DNA of 64,000 bases from contig OY294049.1 of assembly GCA_958510825.1 (NCBI GenBank), positions 37,848,774-37,912,773 of the forward strand. Reading direction: 5' to 3'. The notes under the pieces were generated by a model. That model was not told the DNA's origin and searched no databases. It saw only the letters and a program-made list of their open reading frames with translations. Both the position numbers and the translations under genes were made by a program. Position 1 is the stretch's first letter. Each line of letters begins with the position of its first letter. Source of the DNA: Brachypterus glaber (Eukaryota; Arthropoda; Insecta; Coleoptera; Kateretidae). Below, in pieces: positions 35,801-45,556 of the stretch.

Positions 35801-38800
35801 AAATCCCAAAAGCCATGATTGTCCTCGCAGATTTTGTCTGCGTCATTACTATTTCTGTTTCACCGTTTGGACATAGATACGGCAATTTCAACTGTTTAAC
35901 AACTCAACCTCGAAGATAAACAATATAACGCATAAAAAAAATCTTACCTGCATAATAAGAACAGTTTTTTCATTCATAAGCTGAGCTTGCGTAGGTGTTA
36001 AAGCCTTGGGGTCCATAGGAAATACATTAGGGGCTATACACACTGCTAAATTAGTACTGGTCATCTTATTTTTAGCATAACTACTAGCCACTTCAGTAAA
36101 AAACTAAAAACAAACCAAAAAAAAAAAATAAACGTAAAATTAGATAGATTTTTGTTGATTTTACTTACCTGAACTAAGTATGATAACACATTTAGATGTT
36201 CTGTAGGTAATAACAGACATGCTAAAAGAACATTTCCTAATTTGTCTTCTGTTATACTACATCGAACAAAAAGTTCTTGGTAAGAAAAAGGAATAAGAGG
36301 TTCTGGTAGTTCTCGAAGAAAACATTTTATACAGGCGGCCACTTCGATTGCTGAAGAATCTTCACTTACTGATACACCTCTATCTAATGCCAACTAAAAT
36401 ATAAATTATTGATAGGTGAGACTAAAAAACGATACTTTATGGATCGTTTCGTTCTATAATATGCAAAACCAGTTCTTTTTTTGCCATAAAACTGATAAAA
36501 ACGCAATGCTTTTTCGTATTTTAATTTTATTTTTTTAACAAAACATAAAAAATATTGTAGACTAATACGATTTTTTATTTTGAAAAAGGGTGATTTTTTT
36601 AATATTTACTTGTTTGACAATAAATACAAATGATATTAATGTAACAACATTGAATTTATTTTTAATAAGCTCTATTATAAAGTTATATATAGGTATTCTA
36701 TTCACTGCTATAAAACCATCTCCACCATGCTACTTTCATTCTGTCCCATGCATTATCAACACTGTCCATTGCTGGTCTAACATCTAACAAAGCAAATTCA
36801 AATTTACCATTCACAGATCCACCATCATAGTAATCGATTACATATCTGACATCCTTACCACACCTATCTATTATCCAGTCATGTCTGTCGAAGGGCAGCT
36901 CATAACCCATGAGCTGTCTGATTCTAGCCCTGGGGCTGTAATCCGCAGCTTTACCACCGAAACTCTTTAGTTTTGGGTCCATACATTCTGAACAATGCAA
37001 CGCTTCCCATTTAAGAACTTCTTTCCAAGCCTGTTCATTATTAGCATTGTGTATTTTAATTATATCATTCATATCTTTTTGTTGGATGTCCTCATCCTTC
37101 CACTTCCAGCCCTTTTTTAACATGGCATTCCAAAACATCTGTGGACTTGGATAGACCCAAAATTGACCTTCTCCTTCTTTAATTATAGCTTTGGGAATGG
37201 TAGAAACTTGTCTATCCGTTGATAAGGCAAAAGGTTGACCAGGGGCCGGATTTTGATTCGCAGGCCCCATCATATTTAAAGGATTAATGTCGGTATTACC
37301 ATGTTGGACAGGGCACTCTGAAGAATTTGATGTATCGGGTTTAGGTTTATGCATGGGACACTCTTCAGGGATTTCTCCAGTCAGTTTGTGGTGGTCTGCT
37401 GGTTTTCCTATAGATTTTGAGTCGTTTGTATGCATAATTTGAGTAGCTGCTATCTCAGCAGCTGAAACTGTATTCCCCATTACGCTTTTTCTATTCTTAA
37501 CCTAGGAAAGATAAGGTTAGATTTAACTTACATAACAGGAACTTCTTATTTAGTTTTAAATGATAATTAGATAAGAACTATCACAAATATTATTTTTACT
37601 TACCTCTAAAATTTGATATTTTTCTTAAAATTCATTAATTTGTCAAAATATTGACTAAAATTTACACCACCAGAAAAACTGGTCAATTAAACTAATGCTC
37701 TTCTTCTTCTGCTTTAAAGTTTTTGGTTTGGTTTGTAAAAATTTACTGAACCACGGTTTTCTATGATTATTTTGCTGTGATGTTTAATAGTATAATACAG
37801 GGTGATCATTAACTGGCATGCCAAAATTTAAGAGGCGATTCTACATCCCAAAATATGAAAAAAAGTTCCTATAAAGGTTGGTCTGGAAATGAGCTCTAAG
37901 GGAGCTACGGCCCTTCAAAGATGACATATTGAATGGGGAACAAAAAAAAAGCATCAATAAAATTTGAATGCTGCAGGGTGATTCTTTATTTAAAACTGAG
38001 CAAAAAAAGTATTCTTCACCAAAACACCTAAATTTAATATTAAAGGAGTAATGGCCTTTTAAAAAGTAACATTTTTGGTGGCACAAAATGTTACTTTCTA
38101 TTAATTGGATTTTTTTTTCCTACAGTGTTACACTATATGACATTTTTTATGTATTTTTACTCAAGGAATCTATAATTTTTACAAAAAATCATGCACATAA
38201 AAAAGTTTGGGGCAAAAATGTGTTAAGCATCATATATTTTGTTTGTCTAAGCATGTCTCTGAATAAATTCAAAAAAATAAATTAACATAAACTTATTGCC
38301 TTATTAATACTAGTATAGATGTAAAAGCTCGTCGCTTTAGCTTAAAGGGTACCAGAGTTATTAATTAAAAACCTTATTTTATAACAGTTTTAAAGGGCCG
38401 TAGCTCCCTTAGGGCTCATTTCCCAACCAACCTTTATGGAACTTTTTTTGATATTTTTGGATGTAGAATCACCTCTTAAATTTTGGCATGCCAGTATACT
38501 ATTTGTTCTAGACTTTGTTACAAAATTAGTTATTAGTAATAAGTTATTAGCTAAAGTAGTCTCTAGATTAGAGATTCAGTATGTTTGGTAATGATTTCAT
38601 TAAATGTAGTGAAGTCTAACAAAGAAGTCTCTAGGTTAAAGAGTTATTGGTTCAATAGTATTAATACTTATTTTAAAAATATTGTCCAAAACAGTTTTAT
38701 GGCAAAAAAAAGGTATTTTTACCAGCAAGGGCTGTATAAAATTACAATGATCTTAGTCTCCAACAGTTACTAGAAGTATTAAATTTTGCGATTTATGAAA

Positions 38801-39192
38801 GTATTTTTTTTAAAACTTACTTTTATTTCTGTTTGTCTATTTTTGGCAGCTTCTTTTCTAAATAAACCTTCAGTTTCAACATATTTGAGTACATAAACAC
38901 ACATTTCATGTAAAAATCTGGGAACTTTAAGTTGTAGTCCATCTTTAAGAGTAACTGTTATGTTATTCTGAATACTTTCCAAAGGAACTTTAAAGAATTT
39001 CTTTCCATAACTTGTTCCCTTCAATAAAAAACAGGAACTTTAAATAAGAATTTACATAAAAACACAATAACAAAACCTAACCTGTACGTTTCTTGAAGGT
39101 TTCTTCGGTCTGTATTTGATTCCATTCTTTCGTAGCGTTTCGATTGCAATTCTTTTGACTTCCTCTTTTTTATTGACATCATTTATAAACAT
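32859..39192 (-). CDS. Rho GTPase-activating protein, ARHGAP11-like
   Basis: Nine exons: 39192-39082, 39018-38821, 36393-36169, 36103-35948, 35730-35604, 35278-35134, 35071-34985, 34883-34824 and 34320-32859. They total 2571 nt, 856 residues, and all phases agree. The RhoGAP domain spans about residues 40-250. The start [12 protein letters not shown] resembles ARHGAP11A (GGKIFGVPFNAL), the arginine finger is R91 in EGLFRK, and [36 protein letters not shown] follow. The long C-terminal exon is basic and rich in SP/TP and RRxS sites ([35 protein letters not shown]), suggesting mitotic kinase control as in ARHGAP11A, a RhoA regulator in cytokinesis. Drosophila RhoGAP54D may be the counterpart. 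Intron 2 (2.4 kb) contains the Hccs gene. Confidence 0.92.
34391..34760. mobile_element. Inverted-repeat element with about 105-bp arms
   Basis: The left arm (from TATTTAACTATTCCCTAAAA) and right arm are near-perfect inverted repeats of about 105 bp around a spacer at about 34500-34650, in the last intron of the RhoGAP gene. The arms contain CTGAAGA, a GTGCT/AGCAC stem and GAAA, a hammerhead-like core (see findings). There are no coding remains. Likely non-autonomous. Confidence 0.8.
36698..37480 (-). CDS. Hccs: Holocytochrome c-type synthase (cytochrome c heme lyase)
   Basis: HCCS covalently attaches heme to the CXXCH motif of apocytochrome c and c1 in the mitochondrial intermembrane space. 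It is a single coding exon of 260 residues (human 268). It has two heme-regulatory Cys-Pro motifs (EECPMHK, C41; ECPVQH, C56), then [76 protein letters not shown] and the conserved C-terminal [15 protein letters not shown]. There is a probable 102-bp intron in the 5' UTR (37603-37502; GAG|GTAAGT..CTAG), with a noncoding exon ending at 37604. The gene lies wholly inside intron 2 of the RhoGAP gene on the same strand. A transposon (37797-38497) sits just upstream. Confidence 0.97.
   Translation of the reverse strand: MGNTVSAAEIAATQIMHTNDSKSIGKPADHHKLTGEIPEECPMHKPKPDTSNSSECPVQHGNTDINPLNMMGPANQNPAPGQPFALSTDRQVSTIPKAIIKEGEGQFWVYPSPQMFWNAMLKKGWKWKDEDIQQKDMNDIIKIHNANNEQAWKEVLKWEALHCSECMDPKLKSFGGKAADYSPRARIRQLMGYELPFDRHDWIIDRCGKDVRYVIDYYDGGSVNGKFEFALLDVRPAMDSVDNAWDRMKVAWWRWFYSSE
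37797..38497. mobile_element. Long-TIR element, GGTGATTCTACAT family
   Basis: The ends are inverted repeats of more than 100 bp. The left end reads CAGGGTGATCATTAACTGGC and then GGCATGCCAAAATTTAAGAG; the right end is its complement. The arms contain CGATTCTACATCCCAAAATA and AAGGGAGCTACGGCCC. It is related to the elements at 3565-4306 and 45196-45556 and to a solo end at 30305-30440. No transposase. It sits between Hccs and exon 2 of the RhoGAP gene. Confidence 0.8.
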
Positions 39193-39755
39193 TTTAATAT
39201 ATTAGGTCAGTGTTTTAATTAAATAAAAGGAAAAAACATCACTTGACATGAAGTGTTTTGACCGCTTGTTGAAGTTTTTCAAACTAATGTCAAGGCGCAT
39301 GCGCCGTCAAATTGCTTGTATCTGATTGGTGCAAAATTGCGTGGCAGATTTAAAATTTAACCGTCATTTTGTTCAGATAAGTAGATTAGGGTCACTTCAT
39401 CCAGCGATGGTTTTTTGAACAGCCACGTTGACAGCAGTAGCGAGCTGCCGCTGAATGGATTGACCCTAAAGTAAATTGATATGTTTAGAAATAGAATATT
39501 TTAAGACAACATATAACGGGATTGGATTAAAATACTGAACGTGAGACGGTCCAATCCCGTATTTTTTTTTAAGCGCGGATATAAAATTTCCTCTTTAGCT
39601 CATATCGTTCTCGAATTATTGTGGTCAAAAATTTTCCCGGATAGACTGTCAAATTTTTTAGATAGATAGAAGCGACTCTCCATCGTTGCCTAGCAACCGT
39701 AAAACAAAACACCTTCCTTTTCATCGCTCTAGATGAAAATTAATAAAATTAAAAA
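39193..39755. promoter_or_regulatory. Divergent intergenic region RhoGAP/Arl16
   Basis: 563 bp between the RhoGAP (minus) and Arl16 (plus) start codons. It includes a relatively GC-rich patch around 39290-39480 that likely contains both promoters. Nothing coding is seen. Confidence 0.45.
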
Positions 39756-42274
39756 ATGACCCTGTGTTTAGGGCCCGTAGGTTCCGGAAAAACGTTGTTA
39801 TTAAAAAAATTGCAAGATGCGTCCTACGTTGACAACACCACCACCTCGGTGGCCACAGTTGGTACAAATATGTTCAATATTAAAAATGGAACAGAGGTGT
39901 TTATGGTACGGGAATTAGGGGGCATTATGGCCCCCTTGTGGTCCAAATATTTTGAAAATATGGATAAAATTATGTACGTGGTGGATGCGTCGAATTTATG
40001 CCAAATATCCGCTGCCGGCGTTTTATTGTACACGATTCTGGTCAACCCCTTGCTGGCAAATGCTAAGGTACTTTTTTATGTTTTTTTTTTCGATATTTTT
40101 ATTTTATTTTTTCTTATATATTTTCCACAAGGAAAAACTTGCGTTAGTAAAAAAATTTGAAAACATCTGTCTATTCGGGAAATTTGTGACCACGATAACT
40201 CCAGAACGCTTTGAGCTAAATCCTTCAAATTTGGACCATGGGTTGCATGACCAAAGTTCTAGGCTGGGATTGTTTTCGCTAAAAATTCGGGGTGAGGTAA
40301 AAACTATTGTAAAAAAATATTTTCGTTTTTTTTTTTATTTATTGGCAGTAGTATTTTTTAATGGTCCTATAGTCTAAAATGTTAATTTCTAAAAAAGGAC
40401 GCCTAGCACCCAGACAGCACACGATATCTTAAAGACGTCTTTTTTAGATCTTAATTTAGTCTGGACGCCTAAAGACATAAAAAGGATATCTTATGGACTT
40501 CTTTTTAAGGATGTTTAAAGGATATCTGATTATGATGTCTATAAGATGTCTTTTATGTGTCGGTATAAGACGTCTTAGCTTTGATACTCACCGTTAAAAA
40601 TAAATTAACCATAATCAACTATTAAAAAAGTCCAAACCATTTTTTTAAAATCTTTTTCAAAAAAACAAAAAAATAAGAAAAAAAATTAATTTTTTTTTTA
40701 ATTTTCTTTTTACGAAAAACGAAAAAAATTAAAAAAAAATTCAAAAAAGAAATTTTCAAAAAAAAACTGAAAAAAAAATAAAAAAATCACATTTGTTTAA
40801 GATCTTTTTTTGACATTCATTCATCATTCTAATTCTTATTATTTTTATATCAATACGACTTATTGGGAGAGGTTATTATGTTGTAAAGTCGCCTGTACCA
40901 CGCGTCAGTAAAGGCATATCCACAGGTTCGCATAAGAACGTAATACATAACAATGCAATGCCGTGATTGGCTTGATGTGCCGCCATGTATCTTGTAAGCC
41001 AATCACGGCACCTAATTCTTATTTTTTATGTTCTCATGCAAGCTTCTGGATAGGCCTTAAGGCGTCTTAAAAAAGATGTCTTAAAGACGTTACCTTTTGT
41101 AACATACGACGTCCTTAAGACGTCTTTAAGGTGCACATACGGCGAAAACCGACGTTCTTAAGACGTCTTGAATGACGAGCTACGATATCTTTAAGATCTC
41201 TTTAAGTCATCTTTGTGCTGTCTGGGCAGATATGTAGAGCATCAAATTTCAAATTTCGTTTTAAAGAAAATTTATTGTATTTTTACTATGGACCTCAAAA
41301 TGACCACTCGGTCCTGAATATTTTCGAAAAGACGCCAAAAACTAGCTTTTTTTCTTAAAAAACTATTTTTTTTATTACCTTTTATATCTCCTTGTGTCAT
41401 ATGAAGAAATTCTTGATTATCTTCATTGTAAAACATTAAATTTGGCGATATATTGATGACTAAACCACCTGGTTTCCTTTCAATGAAATCTGAATTTTGA
41501 TCCATGGTTCAATAAAAAAAAAATAATTTTAAAGAGATGAAATTTTGACAGAAATGCCAAGGGTAGAGATTCTAGTCGACATTTGCTGTGATATAGTGAC
41601 AGAAAATGATAGGAACTTCCCCCCACCTATCTCGAAATCAAAAAAGTTGCATATTTTACGAAAGGGTGGGACTTTTTTTTTATGCATTAACTTTTTTTTT
41701 TGTAAAAAAAAAGTTGGTTGCATATTTCATGGAATCAAATACAAAAGTTGCATATTTCACAAAAGGGTGGGACCTTTTTTTTTAGTCAGTAACTTCTTTG
41801 TTGAAGAAAAAAGTGGCATTATCAGGCTAGAAAAAGTTGACATTTTTGACCCCCCACGAAATCTTCTTTGCTTCGGCTAGTCATGGTTAAGGGGGACATT
41901 ACAAAAACAATGCAGGCTGGGTTGCGGAAAGAAAACCCGGGCCCTAGGGAACAAAAATTATCGTTTTTTATGTTTGTCGGTCTGTCCGGGAAATATGTGA
42001 TCACTCGAGAAAGCTTTTTGGTAAAAATCAGGAGGATAAAAATTATTTTTAATTTTTTTTTTAGTTTTTGATTGTTTTAACAAAAATGGACGCTAGCTAT
42101 CGACAAATGCGTAACGAAGCCCTGTTGATGCTCCAAATGACCCGACTGAAAAAGGAAATCAAACAGCACGTTCTGATCACGGAAGCCAGCGCAATAACCG
42201 GAGAGGGGACCCAAGAAATCATGAACTGGTTGTCGAAAAACGAGAAAAAGAAACAAACTTTCACCCAAAAATAG
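39756..42274 (+). CDS. Arl16: ADP-ribosylation factor-like 16
   Basis: An atypical Arf-family GTPase. The vertebrate protein acts in cilium-related traffic. Two exons, 39756-40067 and 42065-42274, give 173 residues, the same as human. The P-loop is GPVGSGKT (6-13), the switch 2 region is RELGG (52-56) in place of the usual DxxGQ, which is characteristic of ARL16, and G4 is TKMD (110-113) instead of NKxD. Further landmarks are ATVGTNMFNI (switch 1), PLWSKYFENMDKIMYVVDAS and ITEASAITGEGTQEIMNWLS. The junction is AAG|GTACTT..TTTAG|TTT in phase 0. The 2-kb intron is packed with transposons and contains a possible minus-strand exon (41505-41379). Confidence 0.95.
40409..41226. mobile_element. CCCAGACAGCAC element with palindromic internal repeats
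   Basis: Terminal inverted repeats CCCAGACAGCAC at the left and GTGCTGTCTGGG at the right. The inside is made of many degenerate copies of short self-complementary words (AAGACGTCTT, AAAGGATATCTT, TTAAGACGTCTT). A second inverted-repeat element (about 40922-41050) is inserted in it. Similar ends (CCCAGATAGCAC) occur at 58034. It lies in the Arl16 intron. No coding capacity. Confidence 0.75.
40922..41050. mobile_element. Nested MITE, GCCGTGATTGGCTT family (copy 1)
   Basis: Near-palindrome with arms containing CATAAGAACGTAATACATAA, CAATGCCGTGATTGGCTT and the complement AAGCCAATCACGGCA, with GCCGCCATGTATCTT in the centre. A second copy is at 57403-57548. It is inserted within the CCCAGACAGCAC element. 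Confidence 0.75.
41379..41505 (-). other. Possible exon of an unknown minus-strand transcript
   Basis: An ATG at 41505 opens a frame reading MDQNSDFIERKPGGLVINIS, then PNLMFYNEDNQEFLHMTQGD and IKG up to a donor-like AAAAG|GTAATA. Its composition looks protein-coding (balanced residues, no low complexity) and contrasts with the flanking AT-rich repeats. The frame continues to 41272 but turns into repeat-like sequence ending beside an AATAAA. I do not recognise a family and could not find a partner exon. It lies antisense in the Arl16 intron. Confidence 0.3.
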
Positions 42275-43228
42275 TCGTTTTTGCCTAAAATTTTATTGTG
42301 GTAGAAATTTTGCTTTCGTTTGGCATACTCTTCGTAAATTTTTAAGATTGTAAAAAATATAAAATTTTCATCAAATATTTCAACTTTTTATGTAACAATT
42401 TTTGCCATACAATTTTTTTTGCCGTAAAAACAAAAACTATGGGGCGTTTGGGGCTACCTCTTTCTCCGCAAGAGACCGAGTTTATAAGGGAAACAGGCCG
42501 TGAAGATATGTAATGCTACGCATTCCATTATACACTATTCACAGTAAATGGTATATTGCATTTTCTCAAATACTTTTTGCGAAAAACGAACATTTTTTAT
42601 TTTTTAAGTTTAACCCCCCATAACTTTCTTGTTTTTGGGGGGATTACTTTAAAAAACAATTAGGATCTTGCCCTCATAGAATCTAATTTTTCTTGACGGG
42701 CAGAAGGACAAAAAAAAAGTTTCTTAAAAAACTAATTTTTATTTTATTTTTTTATTAAACATATTTGTATCCAATTATTTTTTTGTCTAGGACGATTTTT
42801 TGACAATTTTGGAAAATTCGAGATTACCGTATAATACTATTCTAGCGTGAAATTTGTGAATAATATAACTGATTTTAAAAAATGCTAAAATTAGGCATTT
42901 TTTGCCCAAAAATAGCTAAGCGCCTTACCAAAACTAACTTTTGGACCCGCCCCAGGGTACACACAATTTTTTTTAATATATTTAAAAAAAAGGCGTAAAA
43001 TATTTAGTTTTACTGTAAAAAGTATACTAAACAATGCGCAGCAATGAACTAAAGAACCATGTTAATTTCATGATTCAATGATTTTTATTATTGTTTGTAA
43101 AAAAAAAGATCTACCACGTTATTTCTTAAAGTAGTATGTAGTATGACAAACGAAACGTATAAATATTGGATTACTATTACTAGATCTGTCAATACATTTT
43201 TATTCTTTGTAGAAATATTATTAGAAAA
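42275..43228. other. Intergenic region with interspersed repeat
   Basis: Between Arl16 and the His-rich peptide gene. It contains a copy of the CGTGAAGATATGTAATGCTA repeat at about 42499-42850, also found at 12978-13440. The rest is AT-rich and without a gene. Confidence 0.5.
42499..42850. repeat. Interspersed repeat CGTGAAGATATGTAATGCTA (copy 2)
   Basis: Matches the copy at 12978-13440 over its 5' half, including ATTCCATTATACACTATTCA and TTTAACCCCCCATAACTTTC. Confidence 0.7.
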
Positions 43229-43942
43229 ATGTTCAATTTAAGGGTAAAACAATTTATTTTATTTCTTTTTTTTTATTATTTTTTAATATTTTTTTTTTAG
43301 ATTTTATTTACGTTATTCACAATCGCTTTTATTTTGGTACAGTCCAGTCCAATTTATAAGGATTTAGAACCAGCGGCATCTGAACATGGTAAGAAAAATA
43401 AAAATTCCGGATAATATGAACATTTATGGAGTTTTCAAGATAGGAACCAACATTAAGAAGCGGCTCACCTCAGGAATGGCGAGCTGATAAATAACAATCT
43501 TGTAGCCATGGGTTGTTTACTCACATAATCTACTGCTTTTAGTAAAATAGGACAGTAGATTACGTGAGTAAACAACCCGTGGCTACGAGATTGTCATTTG
43601 TCAGCTCGTCTTTCCTGTTGGAAAGTGTAGAATTTGGAAATAATGTCACAGACCTGAAAGTAAAGGCTCATATAAAATGATCCAATTATACTTGACCAAA
43701 TAGTGACCATGAGGGAGAGGGGGTCTCAATATGGCAAAAATTCGGTGACATAATTGTTGAACAGCTTCTTTCCTTATTCTTGTTCTAAAATAGTTAATTT
43801 TTGTAGTATAACTATATTTGTTTTAGGCCACCATGGCAGAGTACAAATAAAAGTTTATCGTGGCCCTTCAGACCACCACCATTTTGCTCCATGGGGTTAC
43901 TGGGTAAAACAACCTGCTGATGCCGAAAATCACCATTATTAG
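43229..43942 (+). CDS. Small secreted His-rich peptide, family unknown
   Basis: Three exons, 43229-43243, 43301-43388 and 43827-43942, give a 72-residue precursor. It starts MFNLRILFTLFTIAFILVQS, a clear signal peptide (positive n-region, hydrophobic core, cleavage likely around VQS-SP). The mature part reads SPIYKDLEPAASEHGHHGRV and then QIKVYRGPSDHHHFAPWGYW followed by VKQPADAENHHY. It has eight His in pairs or triplets and no Cys. The two junctions are in frame (AGG|GTAAAA..TTAG|ATT phase 0; G|GTAAGA..TTTTAG|GC phase 1). I do not recognise the family. His clusters could bind metal or be antimicrobial, which is a guess. An intronic MITE separates exons 2 and 3. Confidence 0.72.
43471..43620. 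mobile_element. Palindromic MITE, GGGTTGTTTACTCAC family (copy 2)
   Basis: Arms of about 65 bp starting CAGGAATGGCGAGCTGATAA and containing GGGTTGTTTACTCACATAAT; centre TTTTAGTAAAATAGGA. It matches the element at 22949-23108 across both arms. Inserted in intron 2 of the His-rich peptide gene. Confidence 0.8.
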
Positions 43943-44741
43943 TTGAGTTGTATGTTTGTTAGTACGTTAAGTTTTGGTTTTGTACATTTGTTAATAAAAA
44001 TTTGAAAATATAGAAAAGTTTTAATATATACCTAGACACAAAATATGAGTTTTAAACTCAGATGTAAGCAAGAAAAAAATGTACACCTGAATTCCTTCTA
44101 GGAAGTTTTCCCTGAAGATTACGCCAACGCATCTTGAAAATTAACCTCGAATTTACATTAGAAAAGGTCCCACGTTTGGTAAAAATGAATTCCTCATTCA
44201 TTTCCTCTGCATAAAACAGATCTAATGTAGTAGAAAAGTCGAAAAAAATAAACTAACTCTAAATGAAACTATTATTCAACTCGAGATATATATTTTCTAA
44301 TAACTTTTAGTACATATGTGATGCAACTATACTTAAGATGCATTATAATGTACCTTTTTTAACAATATATCTTAAAATAGTGAAAAACTGTAAAAAAAAC
44401 CTGCAATATATAATTTTTTTAAGACTAATTAATAGAAGTAAGGCGTCCTTCAAGTGAAGGACGCCTTGATACAAGGCAAAACTTGGGGGACGGACACTAT
44501 TATTAATTTGTTTAGAATTAAATTTTGAATACACAAGGCACATGTTTTAAAATATATATATAGAATTAAAATAATATAAACGTTGCAGTTGCGTAAAAAG
44601 TATTTCAATGAAATACTTTTACTAGCTCATTTCTTAACTTCATAAAAATTTCTGCGAAATATTTGATAAATATTTAATATAAAGCTGCAATTAGATAATA
44701 TAAAAGTTTCATTTTAAAAAGTGATCATAGAGTTTAATTCA

Positions 44742-44946
44742 AGCTATTCTGACTGACGTCATAAGACAATAGTACCTAAATACCGCCGTATTTTGCACTT
44801 CACCCATTTTACCATGGTAATTTGATATTGTGGATGATCCATAATAGCAAATTACCATGGTAAAATGGATGCTTATATCGTATTATGCAAAATACGACGG
44901 TATTTAATTTAGGTGCTATTTTGTGATGACGTCAGTCCGAATAGCT
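44742..44946. mobile_element. MITE with AGCTATTCTGACTGACGTCA ends
   Basis: Left AGCTATTCTGACTGACGTCA, right TGACGTCAGTCCGAATAGCT. The arms continue through AATACCGCCGTATTTTGCA and CCATTTTACCATGGTAATTT. About 90-bp arms. Confidence 0.88.
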
Positions 44947-45195
44947 GTAAATATGACTCTAAATCCATTAAGGGGTTATATACCTACTAGCCGGAAAAAG
45001 TAGAAATGTTCGTTTAAATAAAGTTAGTTCACGAACTAGCTATTGTAATTAGGAACAACACCTAAATATTTCAGATTGATCGGTAAATTGATTTTCGAGA
45101 AATCGTGGCCACCGCCAAAAAAAGGCGTTTCGGGGCAAGGGCCATGGTTTCAGAATTTTCCAATAAAAAAATTTTCACAAACACATCAAAACATA

Positions 45196-45556
45196 TACAC
45201 GGTGTATTTGAAATAGCGTCGGAAATTTTAACAGATGATTCTACATCATAAAATATGACAACAAGTTCCTATAAACATATGTCTAAAAATGCGTCATAAG
45301 GGAGCTACGCCCCTTTGAAAGTGGCTAAAAAAATCGGTTTTTATTTAATAACTCAGGAACCCTTTGAGATATATCAACGAGGTTTTGCACGTGAATTAAT
45401 CCTAATAAGGCCCATCTTTATATGTCATTTTCACGTACTTATTTAAACCAGGGGTGTGCGAAACGGGGGGGCCTTATCAGTTTTTTGTCCCAAACTTTTA
45501 TTATCATGTAGAATCACCTGTTAAAATTTCCTACGCTATTTCAAATACACCCTGTA
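45196..45556. mobile_element. Long-TIR element, GGTGATTCTACAT family (short copy)
   Basis: Ends ACGGTGTATTTGAAATAGCG and CGCTATTTCAAATACACCCT. The inner arms have CAGATGATTCTACATC and AAGGGAGCTACGCCCC. Intergenic, downstream of par-6. Confidence 0.75.

Noticed and set aside
39824..40045. Minus-strand 73-codon frame opposite Arl16 exon 1
   Set aside because: Antisense shadow of a conserved coding exon.
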